DNA from: Flaccisagitta enflata
Taxonomy: Eukaryota; Chaetognatha; Sagittoidea; Aphragmophora
Assembly (NCBI GenBank): GCA_965153355.1
Contig: OZ231126.1
Span: 86,366,001 to 86,430,000 of the forward strand
DNA length: 64,000 nt
Reading direction: 5' to 3'
A program made the translations under genes and the position numbers. Within the stretch, counting starts at the first letter, position 1; every line of letters starts with the position of its first letter. The notes beneath the pieces were generated by a model that was given only the letters and a program-made list of their open reading frames with translations, had not been told where the DNA came from and searched no databases. Below are positions 12,061 through 37,245 of the stretch, one piece after another.

Positions 12061-12289
12061 ACTACAAAAACCAGTGTAAGTCAAGGTGCACAAGAAGGGG
12101 CAATTTTCACGGTCAAATCATATTCTAGATGAAAAATAAAATGAAGAATTCACAGTTTTTTTTAAAGAAATCATATTTTTAGTATGATTTATTTATTCTT
12201 TTGCATTGAGAATCATTTATGTGTTCAAAATTGGTTGAAAAAATTGAGAGAAAAAATTGAAAATAGGCCTCCATTCCTTGACGTATCTT

Positions 12290-12432
12290 ACGTGAAATTC
12301 TTAATCTGTCTCTGAACGCATAAATTTGCATTTTTAAAAACATGGCCCTGTTCTTAAAACATATAGGAAAGGGGCCATGTTCTTAGAAATGCAAAATTTT
12401 GCATTCAGAGAAAGATTAAGAATTTCACGCGA
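12290..12432. repeat. Near-perfect palindrome (hairpin)
   Basis: Arms of about 57 bp (CGTGAAATTCTTAATCTGTC... at 12291 and ...GATTAAGAATTTCACG ending at 12430) surround a loop of about 25 bp. Small for an autonomous MITE; it could be a MITE core. Confidence 0.75.
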
Positions 12433-12554
12433 AATGATTTTCCAAAATTGCTTTTCCTATGCACTGCAACGTAACAGACTAACCAAATGACAGATTGACT
12501 GAATGACAGACAAAGCCGGCTTTACAAACATGCTTGTGAGGAAAATCACTGAAA

Positions 12555-12775
12555 ACAAGGCCGGATACACGGCTACCCCAGTCGCGTGCGGGTGGGCAGG
12601 GGCCATATTTGAGGTCACTTGATCATTTGGGCAGGAGCAGTGAGGCCCAAGACCGCAAGAACAAAAAAAAGTAGAGTGTGACGGATGGACCGACGGACTG
12701 ACGGACGGACGGACGGACGGACGGACCGACGGACCGACAAAGCGGGGTGTAGAGTCGCGTAGCACGCGACTAAAA
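12555..12775 (-). mobile_element. Rep-G copy, full length
   Basis: The best complete copy: CAAGGCCGGATACACGGC, GTCGCGTGCGGGTGGGCAGG, a GAGGTCACTTGATCATTTGGG body, a run of GGAC/CGAC tetramers, and AGTCGCGTAGCACGCGACT. Valine/proline-rich frames through it are artefacts. Confidence 0.85.
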
Positions 12776-12959
12776 ACGGAAAAAACAGCGGTGGCGCTGG
12801 AAAATCGCTGAAAATCGGTGGTGATTGAAAAGCCGAGTTGTTCTCATCTCTAGTCCATAGTCGAGTGGGCACAATATGGGCATTCAGAAGAAAAATGATT
12901 ACCAAGCACTTTCCATGTTCCATTTGTATAACCAAAGCCCAATCTACTTGGAAAATCGA

Positions 12960-13218
12960 TTAAGACGATTGGGCGATGACATGCATGGTGCTAGCTGTTG
13001 GCAAGTTTGGTGCTCCGCGGCCTTTGATTTCGTAGTTGATCGACGCAACGCTTCGTTCTGCGTCGAGGTTATTGATGGGAGCTGAGTTGAGTTTCTGCTC
13101 ATCCATCGTCGAGATAGAAAGAGACGTCTCCTGACTGCCGCCAAAACCAAAGACTTCGCCTTTTTGTCTTTTCCAACCCTCGGCGAATTTTTTCAAGACC
13201 GAGGCGACAATCTTCGAA
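12960..13218 (-). pseudogene. Coding fragment of an unrecognised protein
   Basis: Minus-strand frame with coding-like codon use. It starts after a plausible acceptor (TTTTGTTGTAG at about 13219) and ends at a stop at 12960. Visible segments include KKFAEGWKRQKGEVFGFGG (about residues 8-26), then NSAPINNLDAERSVASINYE. The PINNLDAERSV-type segment reads like a conserved motif of a repeated, uncharacterised invertebrate gene family, but I cannot name it. It sits in repeats and no continuing exon was found, so I regard it as a fragment. Confidence 0.4.
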
Positions 13219-13307
13219 GCCTACAACAAAATTTGAAAAAAGTACATACCCATTCATTTTTTCTTTCCTGTAATTTCTTTCTTTTTCACTTTCTTTCTTT
13301 CTCTTTA

Positions 13308-13466
13308 CGACTTTACGACAACTTTCTCAACGCCAATCCCATCAACTTCTTCCAATTTGACAAACCGGCGCTGTCCTTTGTCTCTCAACTTTCTTTTGAG
13401 GCTGGGAAATATCGCGATGACATCATGAAATCGATCGAGGAAGCGGCAAATGTTTATCAACCACAG
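13308..13466 (+). pseudogene. Possible exon fragment
   Basis: The plus frame reads DNFLNANPINFFQFDKPALS and later YRDDIMKSIEEAANVYQPQ, with coding-like codons and a GT donor (CAG|GTGACA) at 13467. No good acceptor AG lies in the pyrimidine-rich sequence upstream, so the left border is unknown. It lies immediately before a (GA)n tract. Confidence 0.3.
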
Positions 13467-13476
13467 GTGACACTTC

Positions 13477-13480
<4 letters not shown>

Positions 13481-13564
<84 letters not shown>

Positions 13565-13740
13565 CAGGTAGGAAGAAAGAAAGAACGAAAGGTAGGAAGA
13601 AAGAAAGAACACAAGGTAGGAAGAAAGAAAGAAAGAAAGGTAGGTAGGTAGAAAGGAAGAAAGAAAGAAAGGTAGGTAGAAAGAAAGATCGAAAGGTAGA
13701 TAGAAAGAAAGAAAGAGTAGGTAGAAAGGAAGAAAGAATG
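13481..13740. repeat. (GA)n plus GAAAGAAAGGTAG-type minisatellite
   Basis: 80 bp of GA followed by about 180 bp of an imperfect AGGTAGGAAGAAAGAAAG array. Confidence 0.9.
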
Positions 13741-13828
13741 ATTTTCGGGTCGTGCAAATAATACATCATTGCCTAAATTTGAGTGAACATGAAATAATAT
13801 TACATCGTCGGGGCAATGCAATGTACTA

Positions 13829-14050
13829 TTAGCTTTTGTAACCTTTTGGCATCAATCTTTTAATAAAAGTTCCATCTAACATATGTCGGTTCAGAAAATC
13901 TTCATGCCAGTATGATTTATCAATATCTGCAATGCACCACACCTGCAGTATGTGAACTTGAAGAGGAAGCATTCCCGTCGGAAATTCTAGGGTGGCGATG
14001 AATTCAACGTCGCCAAGTTGAATGGCGTACGCCGACCGCAACTTAGGCAT
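13829..14050 (-). CDS. Hypothetical 73-codon ORF
   Basis: ATG at 14050, stop at 13829. The sequence is of mixed composition (for example LPLQVHILQVWCIADIDKSY) rather than low complexity. No family recognised and no neighbours with which it forms a gene; it may be a chance frame or an exon. Confidence 0.2.
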   Translation of the reverse strand: MPKLRSAYAIQLGDVEFIATLEFPTGMLPLQVHILQVWCIADIDKSYWHEDFLNRHMLDGTFIKRLMPKGYKS

Positions 14051-14117
14051 GATGATAACCTAGTGAGGATGTGCAGAGCTACATACTAAAGCAGGCATGC
14101 GTACTACGTGGATGAAG

Positions 14118-14712
14118 TACTATCTAGGAAATAGAAATCTTCCCACCTATGAATTCATGTCATTTATCTACATGATCACGTATATCTGTTGATTGCAAAT
14201 GGATCAATGATAGATGTAGGCTCCCCCTGACTCAATTATCACCGCCAATGGCCGGTTCAGCAATTTGTAAAGTATCAGGAGGTACTTTGGAGTGATGGCT
14301 TCCAGCCTTTTTCCATGAAACAAATTTTTTCCTCCTTTTTATCTTTGAGTGATCATAACTTTTAAACGGCTGGACTGAATTTGTTGCGCAAAAAAGGAAA
14401 AAGATGCCCCTTGAAAAACTCTTCATTTTAGCCACCAATTTTTTGTCAATTGATCAAAAAACAACGGAGATATTTAACTTTGAATGGATAAGACTTACTG
14501 TAAAAAATTCAAATTAAGAAATCTTCAAATGGAATGATTTCATTCAAATTAAGATAACTTCTAAACCCAATGAGATAGCAGGATGTGGTTTGCGTAGATG
14601 GCTTGCAAATTCGAAGAGCTTCATTTTAGTCACCAATTTTTTCTTAGTCAGATGATTTTCACAAGAGTTATAGACTGAAACGTGCGGGAAGATTTCTATT
14701 TCCTAGATAGTA
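14118..14712. mobile_element. TIR element (MITE-like), 595 bp
   Basis: Termini are 27-bp inverted repeats TACTATCTAGGAAATAGAAA... and ...TTTCTATTTCCTAGATAGTA. The interior carries two similar segments ending in TTCATTTTAG(C/T)CACCAATTTTTT. No transposase frame. A TA target duplication is possible because the TIR begins and ends with TA. Confidence 0.75.
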
Positions 14713-14719
14713 GTAAGTG

Positions 14720-15690
14720 CTAAAAACTAAGCTATAAACATGCATTATTCGTGCGCTAAGGCACTTCCATAAGTGGTTATGTCTTAACATCTATACATTC
14801 ACTTGACAGTCTGTCCGTCGGCCTGTCAGTCTGTCCGTCGGTCACGTACATGCTCAACAATACACAAGGCGCAGGCATGGGCCTACTTTTTTTCAGGCAT
14901 GGGCCTACTCGAACTTATTTTTTTTTGTTAATATGGTTCATAAACATGCAGGAAATCATTATATAGAAAAGATGATAACAGCCAAAACAACGCCGAGCTA
15001 AGAGCGAGTACAGGTCAAAACATCCATTGTTATTGATGAAATGGAGTTTCTTTGGGGGTATTGTGATTATAATTGTTAGTAAATACTTATTATTGTTAGT
15101 AAACATTACCTAAGAAGCCAAGACATAGAGAGTATAGCAGCGTTCGCCGATCGAGCTGGGACGTTTGCTAGGCAAGTGTTCATTTGTTTTTACTATTATG
15201 AGAGAAAAATATAGAGGGCGCTACGCTCGACACCAAAAAATTTAGACAAATGAACAATATCGGGAAGACGTCGCCTGTGACGGCATACTACATAAATAAT
15301 TGACAATTGTCGGCATTTTCTGATGAAATGTGAGATTTTTTTTAGTTCCTCCCCCTTCATAACTCAATTCTCCATGAGAAAATGTATCGGTGGTTCAATG
15401 ATCTGGTGGTTCCTCCTCTACTATGGGCGTAAAAATCAACTTTTTCAAAATCTGATTTTTTTACCAGGTAGCAAATTAGACAAACTATAATAGTCTAAAA
15501 AATTATGAACCTGCTCTAAAAAATGAGCTCACAATATCATTTTGAAAATTACTGTCTTTTTTTATTTTGCCATAGTTATTCAAGAGAGAGATCATTTTGT
15601 TGAGAGGAAAAAACCGCCGCGTTCCAGGACCTGCTTGACAACATTAATAACACCCCCGGATTTTACAATTACTACAATTCTATATGCCGA
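14720..15690. other. Intergenic, upstream of the fibrinogen-domain gene
   Basis: AT-rich, no gene recognised. Near 14810-14845 there is a short GTCTGTCCGTCGG tetramer run reminiscent of Rep-G. Confidence 0.35.
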
Positions 15691-15693
15691 CGA

Positions 15694-15700
15694 TATAAAA
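15694..15700 (+). promoter_or_regulatory. TATA box candidate
   Basis: TATAAAA lies 77 bp before the ATG of the fibrinogen-domain gene at 15777, a normal distance for a short 5' UTR. Confidence 0.55.
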
Positions 15701-15776
15701 TGACCCCTCTCTTCAAGACTTATTATTCATTTCCATTCGAAGAAAGAGAAGTTTTTTCTTCAAATTCACGTCAATC

Positions 15777-28715
<12,939 letters not shown>

Positions 28716-28720
<5 letters not shown>

Positions 28721-28737
28721 TGATGATGATAATAATA

Positions 28738-28776
<39 letters not shown>

Positions 28777-28825
28777 GTGGTGGTGTTGGTGACTTTTTTG
28801 ATAATGATGTTGATATAAAAAATTG

Positions 28826-28867
<42 letters not shown>

Positions 28868-28883
28868 CGATGTTGACGATGAC

Positions 28884-28924
<41 letters not shown>

Positions 28925-29044
28925 GTCAATGACGAAGATGACGATGATGATGAGTCAATGACGAGGATGACGATGAAGATGATGATGATTATGATGATGA
29001 TAAGGTCAAAGATGACAATGATGATGATGATGATGACGATGATA

Positions 29045-29091
<47 letters not shown>

Positions 29092-29100
29092 AATGATGAT
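28716..29100. repeat. (GAT)n tract in the 3' region of the fibrinogen-domain gene
   Basis: Begins at the stop codon and runs for about 385 bp with GAC/AAT variants. Poly-Asp, poly-His and poly-Ile frames are artefacts. Confidence 0.95.
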
Positions 29101-29134
29101 TGTTATGCTTGAAGATTGCTTACAATTATAGCCC

Positions 29135-29140
29135 ATTAAA
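29135..29140 (+). terminator. Poly(A) signal candidate (ATTAAA)
   Basis: First plausible polyadenylation hexamer after the fibrinogen-domain stop, beyond the (GAT)n tract. Confidence 0.35.
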
Positions 29141-29370
29141 GTAAGATCTGAATCTTGCATTTGGCAGATATTACGAAAAATTTCGGAAGATCAGCTGTTG
29201 TAATGGTTTCCATATATTGAGTTTACTGGATACTCTGGCGAAGGTCGGAGATTCAGAAAACGATAGCGAACCAGGTTGGGTTGCATAGAATGATTTACAA
29301 TAACATGAACTAAGCCTTGCTGAGGTAGCTTAGAGCTGTTTGATAATAGTGACGGTTAAAGCTGAAATGT

Positions 29371-30234
29371 TTAACTTGACAAATACTCTTTTTGACAACG
29401 CAAGCTGGGTAGTAACTTCATCACCACTTCACAGGTGTCGTGCAGATGACGACCGCCCTTATGGCCAATACGATGAGCCACAGGGGCGGTTTTTAGTGTG
29501 AGTGGAGGGAGAGGGCCTTTTTCTCCTTTCCTTTGCTTTCTCCTGTGAGCTGTTGCGGGCTTGAAACAGAATGGACATCGGTAGACGAGTAAGGGACCTG
29601 TAGGAGCCTCGTCCCTTTTTACCACACACCGTTCGCAAAGAAGCTCGCCTGGTTCTTTTTTCCGGCATAATTCTTTACAAGGGACAAATGGCTCCTTATT
29701 CAGACACGCGGCGCGTATCGTTTCCGTGAGTCTTGGGAGTTGAACAACACATCCCTCTCCACTGCCATCACAATGACGTCCGTCGTCGCAGCGGGATCCA
29801 GTGTAGTGACACTTTTCTTGGAACAGTGTCTCTTCCGCTCTTTGGTTAAACTCGAAGAGTGCGCAACCTGCCGCCGAACAAGCTTGGGGGTTGGCGCACT
29901 TAAATCCAAGTGGGAACCTTAGTTGGCTTTTTCTTTTCGACGTAAACTCAGCGATGGTGGTTTCGTAGACATGGAAGGCGCGTTCAAGAAGAGTCGCATC
30001 GTCACGCAGTGCATCTTTCCCCTTCTTGGGGGAAATAAACGCCTTTCTCATCTTGTTCTTCATATCTTCATATCTGAATGGACATTTCATCATGAGTCGA
30101 AGCGCGGGAGGTAGAGAGGAGTCATATCTCCAAAGACTGTTCCAAACTTCATTTGTATACGGCTCTAGTTCACCATCCATAAATCTCTTCGTTTCGTCCT
30201 CTGCCGGGGCGTGTTTGAAAATTGCAGTAACCAC
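29371..30234 (-). CDS. Cys-rich (probably zinc-binding) protein, 3' exon
   Basis: 287-residue frame ending at 29371. The frame stays open upstream to about 30340 without an ATG, so the true 5' border is probably a splice acceptor (a TTCATTAG at about 30245 is one candidate). An N-terminal helical part (EVWNSLWRYDSSLPPALRLM, then ALRDDATLLERAFHVYE) precedes a Cys/His region with spacing C-x5-C-x4-C, C-x6-C-x5-C-x6-C, C-x3-C-x9-C-x2-C and C-x2-C. The C-terminus is basic, with RRKQRKGEKG and HRIGHKGGRHLH. I do not recognise the family. The cysteine pattern suggests metal binding; nuclear or nucleic-acid function is only a guess. Confidence 0.55.
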   Translation of the reverse strand: MVTAIFKHAPAEDETKRFMDGELEPYTNEVWNSLWRYDSSLPPALRLMMKCPFRYEDMKNKMRKAFISPKKGKDALRDDATLLERAFHVYETTIAEFTSKRKSQLRFPLGFKCANPQACSAAGCALFEFNQRAEETLFQEKCHYTGSRCDDGRHCDGSGEGCVVQLPRLTETIRAACLNKEPFVPCKELCRKKEPGELLCERCVVKRDEAPTGPLLVYRCPFCFKPATAHRRKQRKGEKGPLPPLTLKTAPVAHRIGHKGGRHLHDTCEVVMKLLPSLRCQKEYLSS

Positions 30235-30830
30235 GTAGTTGACTAATGAATGGAGTACTTTTTTGCCATTTGATAAAAGAATGACGGGAGACGTGGAAAC
30301 AAGAGAGGAGAAGAGGGTAGAGAGAGTAGAGAGGAAGAATAAGACCTTCCTTTATGATGTACCACCGCTATCCCCACTACTGCTAGAGGATGACGGGCAG
30401 GAAGAGGGGAAACTTGCTGTCATCATTGGAGAACGCCGCTGCCGCTGTTGCTGCCACATCAGATTTGCCAATACTACAACACCGAGAACGCCATCTTCTC
30501 ACGTAGATTTGCCTTTTCATATTGTTCATCCTGTCAAGGCTTAAATTCTTGAACTTGTGTAATTTTGAGAGAGAATCGGAGGGAGGTTAGGCAAAGTAAT
30601 GGAGAAGATTTTAAGAGATTTATGTTCATGTCACCTTTCTGGCCATGTGGATTACTATCACTAACATCATTTCTTCCAACTGCCCCGAATAACACCTGTT
30701 GCTGTGTATCACCCAGGTGAATGAGTGGCGCGGTTCACCGGCTTTTGACCACCTGGCGTTTGCCGCACGCTGGTTTGGGATTGTAAGCTTGCACTGGTCG
30801 CGGGGAAGTTTTTAATGCGATAAGTAAAAT

Positions 30831-31076
30831 TTATAACGGTGTTGTTATTGAGTATACTTGAAGGCGTTGCTGCTGTTGCTGCTGCTGCAGATAACGTGCC
30901 GTGGGATACCTTTCTGTCATCGCTCTTCGTAAGGCGTTGCTATGTTGTGGAAGTTGTTGTTGTTGTGAGTGTTGAAACTGGCGCTTGTTGATGTACTGTT
31001 GTTGGGCGCTGCCGCATTGCCGTTGTTGTTTTTGATGGGCGCGTGAACAAATCTTTTGATCAAATAAAGACTCCAC
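30831..31076 (-). CDS. Glutamine-rich ORF, possible upstream exon
   Basis: 81-codon frame from ATG at 31076 with mixed CAA/CAG glutamine runs (LQQQQQQQRLQ). The mixed codons argue against a pure microsatellite. It could be a 5' exon of the Cys-rich gene at 29371, but the joining splice sites were not established. Confidence 0.25.
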   Translation of the reverse strand: MESLFDQKICSRAHQKQQRQCGSAQQQYINKRQFQHSQQQQLPQHSNALRRAMTERYPTARYLQQQQQQQRLQVYSITTPL

Positions 31077-31079
31077 TGG

Positions 31080-32110
31080 TTCTCATTGCCGCCGGGCGCG
31101 CGTTACATAGCGTTACGGCTGCTATTGATGCTGCTATTACGGTGCATACGCACACAGACCGCCGCTGTTGGTGAGCCAGCTGCTGTTGCTGATTGTTGTT
31201 GCGCGCGTTGTTGTTATGTTGTGTTGCTGTTGTGATTACAAACGAAGGAGCTCAATATTCGTTGTTAAATAGTTGGTTTTAACTTGCTGAGCCTTTCAAT
31301 ATTCTGTTGCTACAATAATAGTTGCTACTGTTGATTGTTGTTGTTGTTGCTATTTATTGTATCATGACATGACACGGGATGAGCAGAGCTGGAGGAGTAT
31401 CAGGTGCTTCTAGATTCACTTTTGACAACAGATTCATTGGTACTTCCTCCGTGTCCTTTTTTCTACCTTTTCTATTTATATATGTTTTTCGCTTTTGGTG
31501 ATGGCTTAAGAACTTCTGCCACGCGGACATATCTTTAATTCATCTTTGACCGTGGCGTTCTGACGTGAGGAGGTGGCGCTTAAGTCCTACTTATAGACGG
31601 TGAGCTTTTCACACATTAATAATCATATCATTACCATCTTTTTATCTTTTCGATGGTTGTAAGCACAGCCTCTATTTTTGGGGCAGGCATAGTTCTTCTT
31701 GGAATCGGTTCTTTTTTTTCTCTTCTTTTGAAATGTTTTTTTTCTTGACGGCAATGCAGTAGCTGTAATTATGGATTTTAGTTTTTTTTTTCTAGAGAGA
31801 GAGAGAGAGAAAACGGGAAAACGATATAGTTGACTTGGAAATCAATGGCAGTTCTCATTTGCCTTACTAAAGAAGACGCTAATACAGAATAGGGAGAGGA
31901 GGAGGAATCAATTATATATAGCCAACAGGCATGTGATTATAGAACCACCGAGAACGGACTGGCAGCCATATGGACAGATTTATCATGATATTTTATTTCA
32001 AACTGTAAATAAATGATAGAATCCTCATAAGGTAATGGATAATAGTGATGAAATGCTGTTAAACAGGTATGTTGATGAAACCGGACGACATACAGACTCA
32101 ATGGCTTAAG
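31080..32110. other. Intergenic, no gene seen
   Basis: GTT/CTG-rich at the left, then AT-rich unique sequence. No supported ORF. Confidence 0.35.
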
Positions 32111-32230
32111 GATGATTGATTACAACGCATCACCAACGCTTACTAAAATTGCAAACGTGAACGAGAAATCAATGCGGTTAAAATCAGGACTCCTGAAATT
32201 TTTCCTTCTATCGAGGGAAGATAAATTAAA

Positions 32231-32234
<4 letters not shown>

Positions 32235-32311
<77 letters not shown>
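32235..32311. repeat. (GA)n microsatellite
   Basis: About 38 GA units. Confidence 0.95.
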
Positions 32312-32314
<3 letters not shown>

Positions 32315-32385
32315 CATGATCATCAGCGATCCTTACAGATTTTATGAAAACTACATCGAACCCTTTTCGAAACAACTGTCGTTCA

Positions 32386-32415
32386 CCGTCGTCGTCGTCG
32401 TCGTCGTCGTCATCG

Positions 32416-32455
<40 letters not shown>

Positions 32456-32461
32456 TATCTT

Positions 32462-32505
<44 letters not shown>

Positions 32506-32690
32506 TTTCTGTCTTTTCTGTCTTTTTCTGTCTGTCTCTGTCTGTCTGTCTTTTTCTGTCTGTCTTTTTCTGTCTGTCTTTTTCTGTCTGTCTTTTTCTG
32601 TCTGTCTTTTTCTGTCTGACTTTTTCTGTCTGTCTCTCTCTGTCTGTCTGTCTCTGTCTGTCTCTGTCTCTTTCCTCTGTCTTCGTCATT
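32386..32690. repeat. (GTC)n, (CT)n and TCTGTCTTTT arrays in series
   Basis: A GTC trinucleotide run, a CT run, then a minisatellite of TCTGTCTGTCTTTT units. Confidence 0.9.
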
Positions 32691-33149
32691 GTGTCTCTTT
32701 TTTCGTTAAGCTCCTAAATAACTTTTTTCCCACCGTCGCAAAAGTAAATATTCTACTAAAAGACACCAGGGGACTAGAGATCTGAATTTTAAACTAATTT
32801 ACATGTTGTCTGAAATCTTTTTTTTTTTTTTTTACTTTTCTCCTATTATACAATTTTCCCACAAACTGTTATCGACAAATATACAAGGTTATGTACAACT
32901 AGATCATTTTTAACAATATTAAACGGTACAAACATTTTTTCCATGTGTCTCCATCTACTTAGCTATATTTCCCCAGTCCCCCTCAGTTTATGAAAAGAAA
33001 ACGAATGAATCCTGAAAAAAGGCCCCATATAATTGCGGAAGGAAAACTACTGAGACAGGAAATAAAGTCCATATGATTTAGAAGGAACCCCCGGCCACAT
33101 CAAAGAGAGGCTAAAAATGGGGTTCCTAGTATCTTTCATCTACCACTTT

Positions 33150-33360
33150 GACATTTTTTTTTTATTGATATCTAATTTATAGATTTTTTGTTAGGGGGAA
33201 TTTTTTAAAAAAAAAAAAAAAAATTTTTCAAAAATTTTTTTCAAAAATTGAAGGTGAATTTTTTTTTAAATTTTTTTTTCAAAAATTTCAAAAATTTTTT
33301 TCAGGTTTTTTTCAAAAAATTTTTTTAAAAATTTTTTTTTTTCAAAAAAAAAAAATTTCA
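33150..33360. repeat. A/T homopolymer-rich low-complexity block
   Basis: Alternating A-runs and T-runs joined by CAAAAATT words; no other content. Confidence 0.85.
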
Positions 33361-33904
33361 GTGTGTACTACCCACTGCCTGTTAGAAACTTCCAAGACGT
33401 GAATGTACCTTATTTATATGTAAACTTTCTGCTGCCTTACAGATTTCAAGACAACAGTTTTTGTATGATTAGTTCAACTCACCGATCAGAGAGGCTCATG
33501 GGACTGTGTGGAATTTAACCAACCCTCTCTTCTCTTCACTCAACCCTCCCCTTTCTTCCTCTCTACTAAGCACAGGCGGCCCACTATACACCTGTTACGT
33601 GACGCTTGCCGCGCATCTACAATACAGTGCCCAGAGTATTTAATAAATTTTTGGCAAGTGATGAAAAAAACACATCATTTTCTATAATACAACAGACTTT
33701 TTCTGAAAGCGCATTAATCATGCTGATTCACGGCATCGCCAATAGCATCAGAAACGCCTCTCCTGATAATTGCTAGAGCGACGAAGCTGGCTTTATCCAG
33801 GCTTCAAAAAATGAATAATACCTGAATACTAACGCATATATTGTGAGATCAAGACATTTGGCATCGCTATGTTGATATCACCAAGCGAAAAAGAGACATG
33901 GTTT

Positions 33905-34025
33905 GGCGAATATCGAATATCGAATACCGAATATTCGGTTTTCGAATATCGAATATCAAATACCGAATATCAGATTTTGATTAATCGATATTTGAAATTC
34001 GATATTTGATTTTTGTTATTCGCTA
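33905..34025. repeat. GAATATCGAATATC short palindromic repeats at the left edge of the viral block
   Basis: Repeated GAATATCGAATA/ATATTCGG words in both orientations. Similar ATCGGTTAT/GATATTCGATA words occur in integrase intron 2 (38895-38935) and near the right end (44690-44720). They could be terminal or regulatory repeats of the element. Confidence 0.45.
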
Positions 34026-34142
34026 AACCTGTATTCTATTTAAGGGAAACGATGCTGCTCGAGCAAACCAGACAACGCCAAATCAAACGTGCCTCTGCCT
34101 CCAATTGACGACGACCACCAATGTGATCGAAATAAGAATGTT

Positions 34143-36795
34143 ATGCCTATCATTTGCTCGAACCGAAATCTCCTCCGCCGCGATGCGAATGGACAATACC
34201 GTAAAACGTATCTTTTTATCACACCTCGAATATCCAATAAGTACAATACAACGATATATTCACACAGCGCAAATTCCATCTCGAGATTGGAAAATTGCAG
34301 CAAGATTACGAGACAAACTATTCGAGACTTGCTTTTCCATAGATTAGAATGTGGGATTTTCTATCCAAGCGGTTCAGACTACTCCGCGCTTAGACTCGAA
34401 GAGAGTCGACGACTTGCTAGTCTAAGTTCAAATCGTTACTTAAGCGATTCCGACATTTTTAAATCAAAACTGGACAAAATCAAAATGAGAACCGATCGCT
34501 ACCTACGGGCATACCCAACACCATCCCAGGTTGATGTCAATAGAATACATATGTACGTGTATACATATGAATATATACATGTATATATGTATATCTATTT
34601 TCTTTTTTATCACTCTCATAGGTGCTCGAATACTCCAAATGGGTTTATCAACAAATCAGAGAGGGCGATTGGGACGAAGAAGCATTTTTTTCCCCGATAC
34701 AGCATCCTCCCAAAATTTGGGATTTGAATTGGCGGTGGAGACATGAAACCCCCACTACCAACAGATCAGTGAACGACCGCTACGGTTTAATATATTTGCC
34801 GCCAATGGAGGAAATGTTAAGCTTCAATGATTTGAATTTTCGATGGTCTCCATTTATCGGAGAATCCGATGAAAACAAAGCAAATCGGTTGCTACGTGAT
34901 AAAATCGTTACTCGTTTTTTGGAGAACCTAGAAAACGAACAAGGTCTTCTTTTGGATGATGAACGACAGTTCGAAAATGGAGTACTGGCCGAATTTGACG
35001 GCGGGAATGATGAAAGATTACGTGTAGGGCGGTTATCACCCCATTTCAGCACCCTCCGAGAAGCTACAAATCCGAATGCGTTGCATGACGTTGAAATTTC
35101 ACTAGAGGCATCTCATAAGACAAAATCCAAGTTTTATGCCAAAAGAAGTGAAAAGCAACCAAGAAACACCTCCTGGAGAGGAGAGTCTAGAGAGTTCTTC
35201 CCATACTTCTGGTCAAGTGTGTTTTCCGGGAATTGTGACGAAGAATCTTCGCTAAACATCAATTTGTCAAGCGGCCATCGGCAAGTTCTGCCAGTTCAGA
35301 GATTCCCAAGTGAATCAATAATCGATGAAGTAGCAGATCAGCCACAATGTGTTGCAATGCCATTGTATCCCAAAGATGATAAACTAGCTTCAATTTCTTT
35401 GTTAGCGCGATCATATGGTCTCTGTCTAGGGAGAAACAGAACAGCGGCACTTGTAAGCAGAACTGAATACTGCCAAAAAGTCCCTGCTGAATTGAAAACC
35501 AGACGTAGCTGTTTAAGTGAAGGTTTGGATCCATGCCCTGAGTGTCTCAGATATGGAGAAGGGAACGCAGTTATTTCAGAGGACATACAGAAGTTCGCTG
35601 CTGGGTGTCTATCGTCCACTGTAGACACGAACGAAGAAAAAGAAAATTTATTATTACGAACGAATGTCAACCCTTCGGCTCCCATTCGGGATCTACTTAG
35701 GTGGGTTAGAGTTAAGATGGGGACTAGGTAGAGTGGTAATGAGAATGTTTTTCGGTATTGATCCTATTTTTTTCTCCCCCTCCCTCCCTTCCCCACAACA
35801 GAGACTTTTCATCTGCGTGTACCTCAACACAACAATTCGATATGCTAAGTGTCCTCTTCCACCCCCATGGATTTATGGATTTCGCGCTTTCTAACCATCA
35901 CAATTCCCAAACCATCCGCCGACTACCAGGCACTGGTCGACAGTACAAAAAAGTATTCCACAACCTAGAACAACCTAAATATACAACGGACGAACTCTAC
36001 ACACAGCAAGAACTAGACGATTTAGCAGACTGCCGGTTCTATATTGCGATGAAGGCTCCTTCGGGATTTTGCTGGAAGGCCGAGATTGTCGACGCCGGCC
36101 GCGTGTATTCCTTAGACCGTGAAATCCCTCCCTTCCCCACACTTTCAGAAATAATCAGGCTTCAACTCCATCGAGGGTTAGAATCTGACTCGTTCTGTAA
36201 AACCAGGGAGTTAATTTTCGGGTCTACGAGATCGGAATTTCTACAGAACATACTATACCCCGAAATTTCCACTCAACTTGACTTGTTGATCACTAAGTTC
36301 AAATTGTCAACACAACTACATATTGCAAAGCGGGAACTTGACCATCGCAATAACACAACAACGTCAGACAAACCAACAGACTTCCCTCACACATCGTACA
36401 GTGAGATGTCAAACGATGAACTTTCAGCTTGGATTGAAGACACCTCATCATTTGTTAACAATAGGAAATTCAATCTAAGTCCTACCAGACCTAAACTCAC
36501 CACCGCAGATGCTTTGTTCTCAATTCCTGTAAACCACAATAGTGCCTTTCGCTATAGCTTTGTAAAACATGATAATCGAACCGCTTTACCAACAGCGTTT
36601 TTAATTGCCAAGGCTAAGAATTTTCGCAGGCATGGTTCTTATCTTTCTGTCACAACTCAGCTCGCAGAACGATGTCCACATAAAGTGAGCCCTATATCCT
36701 CTCCTAATGAATCTCATCTAGAGAACATTGAAACGGTTCGATATTTTTTGCATTTTCTATCGTTTGGATTTTTCGACGCTTTAAAATACACTTAA
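34143..36795 (+). CDS. Large unrecognised protein of the viral block (3 exons)
   Basis: Exons 34143-34529, 34622-35700, 35802-36795 join in frame across introns of 92 and 101 bp with canonical GT-AG ends (about 819 residues). The first ATG in frame is 34143; the frame is open from 34044, so a 5' exon may exist. Visible segments are a WDLNWRWRHE patch early in exon 2, a CPECLRYGEG Cys pair near its end, and LPGTGRQYKKVFHNL in exon 3. There are no transmembrane helices, Walker motif or polymerase motifs. First gene of the block and co-directional with the capsid genes. It might replace a replication or packaging protein, but nothing in it proves that. The C-terminus is uncertain because an acceptor at 36862 could allow alternative splicing. 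Confidence 0.6.
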
Positions 36796-36921
36796 TTTGA
36801 TAAATCATTTGTCGTCGCTTTCTCTTTTCTCATTGTTTCTCTTTCCCTTTTCCCTTCCACAGAATCAATAACGACAATCAAACCAATCTACAAAGATGAT
36901 ATTGAATGAAGGGGACTACTC

Positions 36922-37155
36922 ATGGAGACATCAATCCCAGCAACTGTAAATGAAAAAATAAAAAAAAAACTATTGGCCTTATCCGAAAATGTCCGGCGAA
37001 ATCTTCTTCTCGCCGCTGGTGACGTTGAACGAAAGTTCATCTTAGAGGAACGCGATCTATTATCCATTTTAGTCCTTGCAATTCAGTATTTACAACACCC
37101 ACCACAATCATCACAAACCCCAACTTCCTCTCCAGAACAACCACCAAAGCAACAA

Positions 37156-37245
<90 letters not shown>

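Noticed and set aside
35258-35685. Minus-strand ORFs in the viral block
   Set aside because: Shadows of exon 2 of the 34143-36795 gene, which has consistent splice phases on the plus strand.
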